Assembly (NCBI GenBank): GCA_903642325.1
Contig: CAHJWM010000013.1
Location: 1 to 64,000 of the forward strand
Length of the DNA: 64,000 nt
Source: Myxococcales bacterium
Lineage (GTDB): Bacteria; Myxococcota_A; Polyangia; Polyangiales; Polyangiaceae
Direction of reading: 5' to 3'
A program made the translations under genes and the position numbers. The number at the start of each line of letters is the position of its first letter. Within the stretch, counting starts at the first letter, position 1. The notes under the pieces were generated by a model. It was given only the letters and a program-made list of their open reading frames with translations, searched no databases and was not told where the DNA came from. This document shows positions 44,092 through 52,156 of this stretch, one piece after another.

Positions 44092-46086
44092 ATGACGGAG
44101 CCCGCGCGCCAGACGCCGGGTGAGCTTCTCAAGCAACGCGGAGAGCTCGCCGACGACGTGATTGCCGTCCGTACCGGGGGGCGAATCGTGGATTTGCTCA
44201 CGCCGGTCGAGAGCGACGCGGTCCTCGAGCCAGTGCGCGCCAGTGAGCCTGACGGCCTGCACGTGATTCGTCACTCTGCCGCCCACGTGATGGCGGACGC
44301 CGTGCAGCGCCTGTTCCCCGGCACGCAGGTCACCATCGGTCCCGCGATCGAGTCGGGATTCTATTACGACTTCGCCCGGCCGGAGGGCGAGCGCTTCTCC
44401 GACAAGGACCTGCAGGCCATCGAAAAAGAGATGCGCCGCATCATCAAGGACAAGCGGCCTTTCACACGGGAAGAAGTCACGCGCCAGCAAGCGCGCGAGC
44501 TGTTCGAAAAGCTGGGCGAGACGTTCAAGCTCCAAATCTTGGATTCGCTACCGCCGGGCGATGTCATCTCCTTGTATCGCCATGGCCATGCCAAGAGTCC
44601 GCAGGGAACCTGGGTGGATTTGTGCCGCGGGCCGCACGTGCCGAATTCGAAGGTCATCGGCGCGATCAAGCTCACCAGCGTGGCGGGGGCGTATTGGCGC
44701 GGTGACGAGAAAAACCCGATGCTGCAACGGGTTTACGGCACGGCGTTCCGCAACGAAGAAGAGCTAGCGGAGCACCTCCGGCTTTTAGAGGAAGCGCGAG
44801 CTCGTGACCACAGAAAGCTCGGCAAGGAGCTCGAGCTCTTCATGTTCCACGAGTACGCGCCAGCGATGCCGTTCTTTTTACCGCGCGGCGCGAGCGTGTA
44901 TCACCGCCTGGTCGAGTACATCCGCGGCTTGTATCTCGAATACGGTTACGAGGAGGTCATCACTCCGCAGATTTTCGATAAGCGCTTGTTCGAAACCAGC
45001 GGCCACTTGGCAAACTATCGCGAGAACATGTTTTTTGCGACTACGGAAGATCGGGTCGACGCCATCGACCTTCCAACGCCGGAGCAAGATCGGGCGGCGT
45101 ACTTGGCAGACGTGCACGAGAAGGTCGAGCACACCTGCTCCAAGCCCATGAACTGCCCGAGTCATTGCTTGATCTTCGCGCACCGCCGCCGCAGCTACCG
45201 TGAGCTGCCCTGGCGTATGGCCGACTTTGGTCGCTTGCACCGTCACGAGCGCGCCGGCGTGGTGCATGGGCTTGCTCGGGTGCGGAGCTTCAGCCAAGAC
45301 GACGCGCACATTTTCTGCACCGAGGATCAGGTCGAGCAGGAGATCTTGAACTTCAACCGCCTGCTCTTCGAGGTGTACGCGGCGTTCGACTTCAAGGACG
45401 TAGCCGTCAAGCTCGCGCTGCGCCCGGAGAAGCGCATCGGCTCGGACGAGCTATGGGACCGCGCTGAAGGTGCCTTGCGCCGCGCGCTCCAAGCGAGCGA
45501 GGTGGCCTTCCAAGAATTGCCGGGCGAAGGCGCGTTCTACGGTCCTAAGCTCGAGTTCCACGTGGTGGATGCGCTCAAGCGCAGTTGGCAGCTGGGCACG
45601 ATACAGTTGGATTACGGCCTGCCGGAGCGCTTCGATCTGGAATATACCGGCAAGGACGGCATCAATCACCGGCCGGTCATGCTCCACCGCGCGATTTTGG
45701 GCTCCGTCGAACGGTTTTACGGCATTTACCTAGAGCATTGCGCGGGCAAGTTTCCAGTCTGGATCGCGCCGGAGCAAGCCATTTTGGTCACCGTGACCGA
45801 GAGTCAAACCGCGTTCGTCGAAGGGCTCCAGGCCGCGCTCAAAGCGCGCGGTCTGCGCGTGCACGTGGATCTGAGCGCCGACAAATTGGGCGCCAAGATC
45901 CGCAACGCTCGAAACCTCCGCTACCCCTACATCGGCGTGGTGGGCGAGGCAGAGGCGGCCGCCAACACGCTGAGCGTGCGATCGAGCACCGGTGGCGAGC
46001 TCGGCTCGATGAGCGTGGCAGACTTCAGCGAGCGGCTGTTCGAAGAAGCCAAGCCGCCGCGCCTAGAGCGCGCAACCCAACACTGA
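44092..46086 (+). CDS. thrS: Threonyl-tRNA synthetase
   Basis: Charges tRNA-Thr with threonine. The 664-residue protein has an N-terminal TGS domain, the editing domain with VIRHSAAHVMADAVQRLFPG and the class II core: FFLPRGASVYHRLVEYIRG (motif 1), MNCPSHC with a zinc-binding cysteine, ELPWRMADFGRLHRHER (motif 2) and MLHRAILGSVERF (motif 3), then the anticodon-binding domain. It is followed closely by infC, as in many bacteria. Confidence 0.97.
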   Translation: MTEPARQTPGELLKQRGELADDVIAVRTGGRIVDLLTPVESDAVLEPVRASEPDGLHVIRHSAAHVMADAVQRLFPGTQVTIGPAIESGFYYDFARPEGERFSDKDLQAIEKEMRRIIKDKRPFTREEVTRQQARELFEKLGETFKLQILDSLPPGDVISLYRHGHAKSPQGTWVDLCRGPHVPNSKVIGAIKLTSVAGAYWRGDEKNPMLQRVYGTAFRNEEELAEHLRLLEEARARDHRKLGKELELFMFHEYAPAMPFFLPRGASVYHRLVEYIRGLYLEYGYEEVITPQIFDKRLFETSGHLANYRENMFFATTEDRVDAIDLPTPEQDRAAYLADVHEKVEHTCSKPMNCPSHCLIFAHRRRSYRELPWRMADFGRLHRHERAGVVHGLARVRSFSQDDAHIFCTEDQVEQEILNFNRLLFEVYAAFDFKDVAVKLALRPEKRIGSDELWDRAEGALRRALQASEVAFQELPGEGAFYGPKLEFHVVDALKRSWQLGTIQLDYGLPERFDLEYTGKDGINHRPVMLHRAILGSVERFYGIYLEHCAGKFPVWIAPEQAILVTVTESQTAFVEGLQAALKARGLRVHVDLSADKLGAKIRNARNLRYPYIGVVGEAEAAANTLSVRSSTGGELGSMSVADFSERLFEEAKPPRLERATQH

Positions 46087-46123
46087 TTACGGACGAAACA
46101 AGATCCCAAAGGAGCACGAAAAA

Positions 46124-46144
46124 GTGAAAATTACATGGCATTAG
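46124..46144 (+). other. Six-codon reading frame overlapping the infC start
   Basis: AAAGGAG at 46108-46114 lies 9 bases before GTG 46124, which reads V-K-I-T-W-H and stops at TAG 46142-46144, overlapping infC ATG 46135. The infC ATG itself is 20 bases from that ribosome site, too far for normal use. Could be a leader frame or a chance arrangement. Confidence 0.3.
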
Positions 46145-47103
46145 GCGGCGGTCGGCGCTTCAGCAGGGAGCCGCGCGGCCCCCAGATTCGAATCAACCAC
46201 CGGATTCGCGTGCCCGAGGTGCGCGTGGTCGCGGAGGACGGCTCGAATTTGGGCGTCTTGACGACGGACCAAGCTTTGCGCCGCGCCCGCGAGGTCGGAC
46301 TCGACCTAGTCGAGGTCAATCCGAAGAGCAATCCGCCAGTATGCAAGATCCTCGACTTCGGCAAATACAAGTACGAGGAAAAGAAGAAGCAGGGCGAAGC
46401 CAAGCGCAAGCAGACCGTGGTCGAGGTCAAAGAGATCAAGATCCGCCCGAAGACGGATGACCACGACATTGCCGTTAAGATTCGCGCCATCCGTCGCTTC
46501 ATCGAGTCTGGAAATAAGGTCAAGGTCACGTGCCGCTTTCGTGGGCGAGAGATCATGCACCCGCAGCGCGCGCAGATGCAGCTCGAGCTGATCGTCTCGA
46601 AAATCGATGATCTGGCCAACGTCGAGCAGCGCCCCGCGATGGAGGCCCGCACTATGGCGCTGCTGGTGGCACCAAAGCCGGTCGTCTTTCAGCGCTTGGC
46701 CGCCTTGCAACGCGACAAGAAGCCGGACGACCGTGGCGACGTGCACTCGACGCAGAATCTCAACTTCGAAGAAGAGGCCTTGCACGAGCCGGACGACGAT
46801 GACGATGACGACGATGACGATGACGACGCGGAGGGCGAGGTCCAAGCTCCTGAGGCCGGCGAGCCCGCCGTCGAAAGCAAGCCTGCCATCGAAAGTAAGC
46901 CTGCCATCGAAAGTAAGCCTGCCATCGAGAGTAAGCCCGCCGTCGAAAGCAAGCCCGCCGAAAGCAAGCCCGTCGAAAGCAAGCCCGCCGTCGAAAGTAA
47001 GCCCGCCATCGAAAGCAAGCCCGGCGCTGTAGCCAAAGCCACCGAGGCCAAGGCCCCGAGCGCCAAGTCTGCCGACAAGAAATCGACTGGCGGAAAGGCC
47101 TAG
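46135..47103 (+). CDS. infC: Translation initiation factor IF-3 with a long repetitive C-terminal tail (Dsg-like)
   Basis: IF-3 binds the 30S subunit and ensures correct start-codon selection. Residues 1 to about 185 are a complete IF-3: IRINHRIRVPEVRVV, the N-domain, the helical linker (ILDFGKYKYEEKKKQGEAKRKQ) and KIRAIRRFIESGNKVKVTCRFRGREI. About 135 extra residues follow: an acidic run of 12 aspartates, then nine units of the PAIESK/PAVESK type (residues 244-295) and a lysine-rich end. In M. xanthus the Dsg protein is an IF-3 with a shorter C-terminal tail needed for development, so this tail probably has a regulatory or ribosome-binding role. rpmI and rplT, which usually follow, are absent here. 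Confidence 0.95.
   Translation: MALGGGRRFSREPRGPQIRINHRIRVPEVRVVAEDGSNLGVLTTDQALRRAREVGLDLVEVNPKSNPPVCKILDFGKYKYEEKKKQGEAKRKQTVVEVKEIKIRPKTDDHDIAVKIRAIRRFIESGNKVKVTCRFRGREIMHPQRAQMQLELIVSKIDDLANVEQRPAMEARTMALLVAPKPVVFQRLAALQRDKKPDDRGDVHSTQNLNFEEEALHEPDDDDDDDDDDDDAEGEVQAPEAGEPAVESKPAIESKPAIESKPAIESKPAVESKPAESKPVESKPAVESKPAIESKPGAVAKATEAKAPSAKSADKKSTGGKA
46864..47019 (+). repeat. Short-unit coding repeat (PAIESK type) in infC
   Basis: Nine 15- or 18-base units encode PA(I/V)ESK, with two shortened units (PAESK, PVESK). Codon choice varies slightly between units, so the array has been under some selection or drift rather than being newly expanded. Confidence 0.85.
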
Positions 47104-47115
47104 CGCCTCGCCGCT

Positions 47116-47131
47116 GACGCGCCGGCGCGTC
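47116..47131. repeat. 16-base perfect palindrome between convergent genes
   Basis: GACGCGCCGGCGCGTC lies between the infC stop and the kinase stop on the other strand. With no T run it is a poor terminator, though its stem could slow polymerase. In such GC-rich sequence a chance origin is possible. Confidence 0.3.
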
Positions 47132-47159
47132 GTACTGGGCGGCGCGCGGGGCGCGTCGC

Positions 47160-48596
47160 TCAGTGTGGAATGATGCCGCCGATGTAAGCGCTAATGGCAC
47201 CGGCGACGACGACCAGCAGCACGACCACCGCGATCAAGCCGTTCTTGTTTGCACCCGTTGGGTATTGTTCTTCGGCGATCGCGGGCCCCGATGGCTGCGG
47301 GCGCGTAGCAAGCGGGTCGAGTCGCGGGGTGGCGATTGGCGTGCTCGAAGTCGCGGCTGGAAACTCCGAACGGTGTCGCCCGGAGAGCGAGTCATCTTCG
47401 AGCGCCGCTAAGTTACCGAGCTCGAAGGAGTCGCCCGAAGGCGCGCTTTGAGCCGCGCCCTTTCCCAGCTCGCCGAAGTCGTCGGCCCAGCCTTGTACAC
47501 TTTGAAAAGACCCGAGGTGGAGCGGCGCGGACCCCTGGCCCGGCGTGGAGGCTAGCCCGGACGCGGCAGCGGCCGCCGCTGCCTCTTCCTCCAGTGAGGT
47601 GAACTCGAACAGCGCTTGGTCGATCAGCAAGCCGATGATCGACCCGCGATCGTAGGTGACACGGCGCTTTTTGTCCTCTCGTTCGAGCCGGATCGGCTCG
47701 ACGAGCTGCGCGATGTCGAAGGACGAAACGGCGCGGCCAGTATGGAACAGCATATTGTTCAAATCCCGGCCGAAGTCGCGGGCGGTCTGATAACGAGCCG
47801 CCGGGTCGCCGGCCAAGGAACGCAAGAGCACTCGTTCGAGCTCGGTCGACACTTTCGGATTGATCTGACGAATCGAGGGCACCTTGGCCTGCTGAACCAT
47901 GCGCACCGTCTCGAGATCGGTGTCGCCCATGAACAAGCGACGGCCAGCGAGGAGCTCCCACAAGATGATGCCGACGGCGAAGATGTCGGTCTTGGCGTCG
48001 ACCGGCAGGCCTTGCGCCGCCTCCGGAGACAAGTAACTGAATTTGCCCTTGATGATGCCCGGCTCGCTCTTCTCGAGCTGGCTGTTGGCTTTCGCCAACC
48101 CGAAGTCCACGATCTTGACTTCGCCGAAGCGCGTGATGAGCACGTTGGGCGGCGACATGTCGCGGTGCACGATATGCAGGCTGTCGCCATTGTTGTCAGT
48201 GAGCTCGTGCGCGTACGAGAGCCCCTCGCAGATGCGCACGCAAATTAGGCAAGCTTCTTCGACAGGAAAGGGCGTGCCCGACTTTTTGCGATGCTCGATG
48301 ACGCCCTTCAAATCGGCGCCGTCGACGTACTCCATGACGATGAAGTAGGTGTTGTCACCGACGCCGATATCGAAGACTTGCACGCAGTTCGAATGAGAAA
48401 GCTGAGCACTGACTCGGGCCTCGTCCAAAAACATGCCGATGAATTGCTTCTTCTCGGACAAATGCGGGAGAACGCGCTTGATGGCGACGGTCTTCTTGAA
48501 CCCCTCGAGCCCGGCGCTTTCGGCGCGAAAGACCTCGGCCATACCGCCGGAGGCAATTTTCTCGAGCACTCTGTAGCGCTGCTGTTGCTGAGCCAT
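47160..48596 (-). CDS. Membrane-anchored Ser/Thr protein kinase
   Basis: A 478-residue Hanks-type kinase. The glycine loop is ASGGMAEVF, Lys40 is in VAIKRV, the catalytic loop is HRDMSPPNVL (Asp146, Asn151), with the lysine of the usual HRDLKPEN replaced by serine as is frequent in myxobacteria, and DFGLAK starts at Asp164. The activation segment (GIIKGKFSYLSPEAAQG) and kinase C-lobe look intact. A Pro/Ala/Ser-rich linker leads to a C-terminal membrane helix (NGLIAVVVLLVVVAGAISAYIGG), so the kinase is tail-anchored facing the cytoplasm. Targets unknown. Confidence 0.93.
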   Translation of the reverse strand: MAQQQQRYRVLEKIASGGMAEVFRAESAGLEGFKKTVAIKRVLPHLSEKKQFIGMFLDEARVSAQLSHSNCVQVFDIGVGDNTYFIVMEYVDGADLKGVIEHRKKSGTPFPVEEACLICVRICEGLSYAHELTDNNGDSLHIVHRDMSPPNVLITRFGEVKIVDFGLAKANSQLEKSEPGIIKGKFSYLSPEAAQGLPVDAKTDIFAVGIILWELLAGRRLFMGDTDLETVRMVQQAKVPSIRQINPKVSTELERVLLRSLAGDPAARYQTARDFGRDLNNMLFHTGRAVSSFDIAQLVEPIRLEREDKKRRVTYDRGSIIGLLIDQALFEFTSLEEEAAAAAAASGLASTPGQGSAPLHLGSFQSVQGWADDFGELGKGAAQSAPSGDSFELGNLAALEDDSLSGRHRSEFPAATSSTPIATPRLDPLATRPQPSGPAIAEEQYPTGANKNGLIAVVVLLVVVAGAISAYIGGIIPH

Positions 48597-48704
48597 GCGG
48601 GTCCAAGTGACAATACTAGCTCGGGGCCGAGCCCCCAAACTTCACGCTTGCCCGCGCTGGCGCGCTCGCTTGCTTCGCGCCAAAAAGCACGACATAAGCG
48701 GCCA

Positions 48705-48992
48705 ATGAGCGGTCACGGTCACGACGATGCGGACGGGGATCACGGCAGTCACGACTTGCACGAGCCGGAGACGACCTCGGACGACTTCCCAGACGACGAG
48801 CCCAGGTCGCCCGGATGGCTGCCGCTCTTGGGTGGCGCCTTGTTTTTGGCTGCAATCTTCGTCCTCGTAGTGTTCGGCGGCGAGAGTGGCTCTGGGGAAA
48901 CAGGCGGGGGGAATCCTCCTGCTGCCGCGGCCTCAGGCAACCGGTTCGACCCGGCCGGGCGGCCCGCTCTTCAAGTGCCGTCGGCCGATTGA
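48705..48992 (+). CDS. Small single-pass membrane protein with a His/Asp-rich N-terminus
   Basis: A 95-residue protein. The N-terminus is rich in His, Asp and Glu (SGHGHDDADGDHGSHDLHEPE) and could bind metal ions. One membrane helix follows (WLPLLGGALFLAAIFVLVVFG), then a Gly/Ser/Pro/Ala tail. It is divergent from the kinase gene with about 108 bp between starts. There is only a weak ribosome site. No family recognised; the membrane topology and composition support a real gene more than sequence motifs do. Confidence 0.55.
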   Translation: MSGHGHDDADGDHGSHDLHEPETTSDDFPDDEPRSPGWLPLLGGALFLAAIFVLVVFGGESGSGETGGGNPPAAAASGNRFDPAGRPALQVPSAD

Positions 48993-49006
48993 GCGCGAAA
49001 GCGCTC
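48991..49006 (+). terminator. Hairpin with GAAA loop overlapping the stop of the small membrane protein gene
   Basis: GAGCGC-GAAA-GCGCTC is a perfect 6-bp stem with a GNRA tetraloop at the gene end. There is no T run after it, so intrinsic termination is doubtful; it could stabilise the mRNA end instead. Confidence 0.3.
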
Positions 49007-49045
49007 GCCAGCACACAAGTTTATGTGTAAGTACCCGCACCTCCC

Positions 49046-49118
49046 GGGGCCGTAGCTCAGCTGGGAGAGCGCCTGACTGGCAGTCAGGAGGTCACCGGTT
49101 CGATCCCGGTCGGCTCCA
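49046..49118 (+). tRNA. tRNA-Ala (anticodon GGC)
   Basis: A 73-base cloverleaf: acceptor GGGGCCG/CGGCTCC with one G-T pair, D arm GCTC/GAGC, anticodon stem CCTGA/TCAGG with loop CTGGCAG (GGC), T arm CCGGTTCGATCCCGG. Discriminator A; CCA is not encoded. Confidence 0.96.
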
Positions 49119-49131
49119 CGAAGATCGAACC

Positions 49132-49159
49132 TCGACGGCTGCTTGCGAGCGGCCGTCGA
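49132..49159 (+). terminator. Possible hairpin after tRNA-Ala
   Basis: TCGACGGC and GCCGTCGA form an 8-bp stem with a 12-base loop 14 bases after the tRNA, followed by a short GTTT. A weak terminator or processing structure. Confidence 0.35.
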
Positions 49160-49347
49160 CGTTTGCGCTCAGCCAATCAAATCCGTCCGGCGCCTTGGGG
49201 AGAAGCCAGGTCATACACGGCCAGCGCGCACGAACGTTCCGGCAGGGTGCGCCGCCGTCGACGGTGAGACGTTGCCGCAGAGCGCTCATGCACGACATAG
49301 ACGGGCGCGCCAAGCGACGCTAAACGTGCGGCTCCTCGAAGAGCTCC

Positions 49348-49815
49348 ATGAACGACTCGAACATCAGTGTATCTAGGCTGGCTCGGGCAGAAGCAGCGCG
49401 GCGCGAGACCCGTCGCTTTTTCAAGTTTCTGGTCGTCGGCGGCGTGGGATTCGTGATTGACACGGGTTGTCTGAGCCTGCTGGTATTCGCCTTTTCCTTC
49501 GATCGCGTGTTGGCGAAGGGCATCGCATTCTCGATCGCCGTGGTGAACAATTTCCTATGGAACCGGTTTTGGACGTATCCAGAATCGAGGTCACGGCCAG
49601 CGCTCGCACAGGTGGCGCTGTTCGTGTTGGTGAGCCTCGTAGGGCTTGCCATCAATTTACTCGTTTTCGGTCGAGCCGATCGACTCGCGCGCCCTTTTGT
49701 TTCGCCCGCCGTCGCGCTGTATTTCGCCCAGGCCACCGCTGTCGGCGTAGCGTTGTTTTGGAACTACGCGGCCAACCGACTCGTCACCTACCGTCACGTC
49801 GGTCTCGGTCGTTAA
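49348..49815 (+). CDS. GtrA-family membrane protein
   Basis: A 155-residue, four-helix membrane protein of the GtrA family (FKFLVVGGVGFVIDTG, AVVNNFLWNRFWTY, YFAQATAVGVALFWNYAANRLVTY). GtrA-like proteins are linked to moving polyprenyl-phosphate-bound sugars across the membrane for surface polysaccharides. It opens the polysaccharide locus, about 150 bases upstream of galE and on the same strand. Confidence 0.9.
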   Translation: MNDSNISVSRLARAEAARRETRRFFKFLVVGGVGFVIDTGCLSLLVFAFSFDRVLAKGIAFSIAVVNNFLWNRFWTYPESRSRPALAQVALFVLVSLVGLAINLLVFGRADRLARPFVSPAVALYFAQATAVGVALFWNYAANRLVTYRHVGLGR

Positions 49816-49969
49816 TTCCCGCCGTCGCCGAGACGCGCGCAGGCGCCAAGCTCCGGCGCGGCTCGCCCCGGCCTTGCGCAGGTGCGGCGCGCCCGCCCCG
49901 TTGACGGCTTACGTGGCTGCGCGCAAAGTTCGTTGCGTCTGGCTGCAACTGGGAAAAGGAGATTGATTC

Positions 49970-50965
49970 ATGAACGTGCTCGTCACGGGAGCTTGCGGAT
50001 ACATCGGCTCGCACGCGGTGCGCTGCCTGCTGAAGGCGGGGCATCGCCCAATCGCGCTCGATAACCTGAGCCGCGGACATCATGAATCACTTCCGGCTGG
50101 AGTTCCTTTCGTGAAGCTCGACATTCGGGACACCGACGCACTGGCGGATGCCCTCAAGCAGCACTCCATCGAATGCGTGATGCACTTCGCAGCCTTCGCC
50201 TACGTCGGCGAGTCGGTCGAACAGCCGCTGGTCTATTACGACAACAACACACGCGGTACGCTGAGCTTGTTGCAGGCGCTGGACCGGGTGGGCGTTCGAC
50301 GCCTCGTGTTCAGCTCCACCTGCGCGACGTACGGCGAACCCGAGACCATGCCGATTCACGAGCAGACTGCACAGCAGCCGATCAACCCATACGGCTGGTC
50401 CAAGCTCTTTTCGGAACGCATGTTGTTCGACTATGCCGCTTCGAAACCAACGTTTGCATTCGCCGCACTGCGCTACTTCAACGTTGCGGGCTGCTCGGCA
50501 GACGGCGCCATCGGCGAAGATCACCACCCGGAGACTCATTTGATCCCGGTTATTCTGCAGACGAAGCTGGGCCTACGGGAAAAGGTCACCATCTTCGGCG
50601 AAGACTACCCAACGGACGACGGGACCTGCGTCCGCGACTACATACACGTCGAAGACTTGGTGGAAGCGCACGTGCAAGTCGCGGCTGTGCTCGAGCCGGG
50701 AGCAAAGCTCGTGTACAACCTCGGCATTGGGCGAGGCTATAGTGTCAAGCAGATCGTGGAAGTCGCACGGAGCGTCATCGGTGAGTTCCGCGTAGATTCC
50801 GGGCCCCGACGCCCGGGGGATCCACCCAAGCTTTACGCAGACGCTAGCAAGATCGAGCGCGATGTCGGATGGGTCGCTCAACGCACCGACATCAGAGCCA
50901 TGATCGAAAGCGCGTGGCGCTGGTTCGAGCACCACCCTCGTGGGTACGCGGCGCGCGGCGCGTGA
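49970..50965 (+). CDS. galE: UDP-glucose 4-epimerase
   Basis: Interconverts UDP-glucose and UDP-galactose. The 331-residue SDR has the NAD motif TGACGYIGS, the CVMHFAAFAYVGESV segment, SSTCATYG and the catalytic YGWSK (Tyr/Lys), and VRDYIHVEDL. A strong ribosome site (AAAAGGAG) precedes ATG 49970. A TTGACG at 49901-49906 with a weak -10 17 bases on may be its promoter. Confidence 0.95.
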   Translation: MNVLVTGACGYIGSHAVRCLLKAGHRPIALDNLSRGHHESLPAGVPFVKLDIRDTDALADALKQHSIECVMHFAAFAYVGESVEQPLVYYDNNTRGTLSLLQALDRVGVRRLVFSSTCATYGEPETMPIHEQTAQQPINPYGWSKLFSERMLFDYAASKPTFAFAALRYFNVAGCSADGAIGEDHHPETHLIPVILQTKLGLREKVTIFGEDYPTDDGTCVRDYIHVEDLVEAHVQVAAVLEPGAKLVYNLGIGRGYSVKQIVEVARSVIGEFRVDSGPRRPGDPPKLYADASKIERDVGWVAQRTDIRAMIESAWRWFEHHPRGYAARGA

Positions 50966-51148
50966 AGGCCCTCGCTGAGAGCACGCTCGCCTTACGTAAC
51001 GGTTAGCGGACTCCTGCTCGCCTCGCTGAAATGCTTCTGAAATGCTCGTCTTCGAGCAACACACGCCGGCGCTCGATCGAGCAAAGGACTTCGGCCGCAG
51101 TTTGACGGCGCACTCGCTTGTGTTGTACTGGCTATAGAAGCGGCCTTC

Positions 51149-52090
51149 ATGACCAATAAAATCCTAGTCACTGGCGGCGCAGGCTTCATCGGTTCTCATC
51201 TATGTGAACGCCTCGTGAACGCCGGCCAAGATGTCTTGTGCGTAGACAACTACTTCACCGGCTCGAAGAAGAACGTCGCACATCTACTCGACAATCCACT
51301 GTTCGAGGTCGTGCGTCACGACGTGACGATCCCGTTGTACGTCGAGGTTCAACGCATCTTCAATCTGGCATGCCCGGCGTCTCCCGTGCATTACCAGTTC
51401 GATCCCGTTCAGACGACCAAGACCAGCGTCCACGGCGCGATCAACATGCTCGGCTTGGCCAAGCGCGTCAAAGCGCGCATCCTGCAAGCATCTACTTCCG
51501 AAGTTTACGGGGACCCTGAGGTTCACCCGCAGCCGGAGTCGTACTGGGGCAAGGTCAATCCAATCGGCATCCGCAGCTGCTACGACGAGGGCAAACGCTG
51601 CGCCGAGACCCTATTTTTCGACTACAATCGTCAGCACCAAGTCGACATCAAAGTGATGCGCATTTTCAACACGTATGGTCCGCGCATGAATCCGAACGAC
51701 GGGCGCGTAGTTTCGAACTTCATCGTGCAAGCCATTCGTGGCGAAGACATCACCATCTATGGCGATGGCAAGCAGACTCGTTCGTTCTGCTACGTCGACG
51801 ACCTCGTCGAAGGCATGCTGCGGTTGATGGATACCGAAAGCGGGTTCACGGGCCCGGTGAACATCGGTAATCCAGGTGAGTTTACGATGCTGGAGCTGGC
51901 CGAGAAGGTGATTCAGTTCGTCGACACCAAATCCAAAATCGTGCATCGGCCTCTGCCTCAAGATGATCCGCGTCAGCGGAAGCCCGACATTGGGCTCGCG
52001 CAATCGAAGCTCGGCTGGCAGCCGCAGGTCCAGTTGGACGACGGACTGAAAGAGACGATTTCGTATTTCCGGCGCGTCCTCGCGGCGTGA
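51149..52090 (+). CDS. UDP-glucuronate decarboxylase (UDP-xylose synthase)
   Basis: An SDR of 313 residues that converts UDP-glucuronate to UDP-xylose. It matches the UXS subfamily: [67 protein letters not shown] with Tyr/Lys, and [18 protein letters not shown]. Its substrate is supplied by the UDP-glucose dehydrogenase that follows it by 66 bases, so xylose is a probable component of the polysaccharide. Confidence 0.93.
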   Translation: MTNKILVTGGAGFIGSHLCERLVNAGQDVLCVDNYFTGSKKNVAHLLDNPLFEVVRHDVTIPLYVEVQRIFNLACPASPVHYQFDPVQTTKTSVHGAINMLGLAKRVKARILQASTSEVYGDPEVHPQPESYWGKVNPIGIRSCYDEGKRCAETLFFDYNRQHQVDIKVMRIFNTYGPRMNPNDGRVVSNFIVQAIRGEDITIYGDGKQTRSFCYVDDLVEGMLRLMDTESGFTGPVNIGNPGEFTMLELAEKVIQFVDTKSKIVHRPLPQDDPRQRKPDIGLAQSKLGWQPQVQLDDGLKETISYFRRVLAA

Positions 52091-52120
52091 AGCGACCGTC
52101 CCTCTCCCGATTGAGCATTG

Positions 52121-52151
52121 TTGCAATCCGAATGAGAGTCCGGTAATTAAT
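52121..52151 (+). promoter_or_regulatory. Candidate promoter in an AT-rich patch before the UDP-glucose dehydrogenase gene
   Basis: TTGCAA at 52121-52126 and an AT-rich stretch GTAATTAATTTAG ending just before ATG 52157 stand out in GC-rich sequence. The hexamer matches are only partial and the 5' leader would be very short. Confidence 0.25.
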
Positions 52152-52156
52152 TTAGC

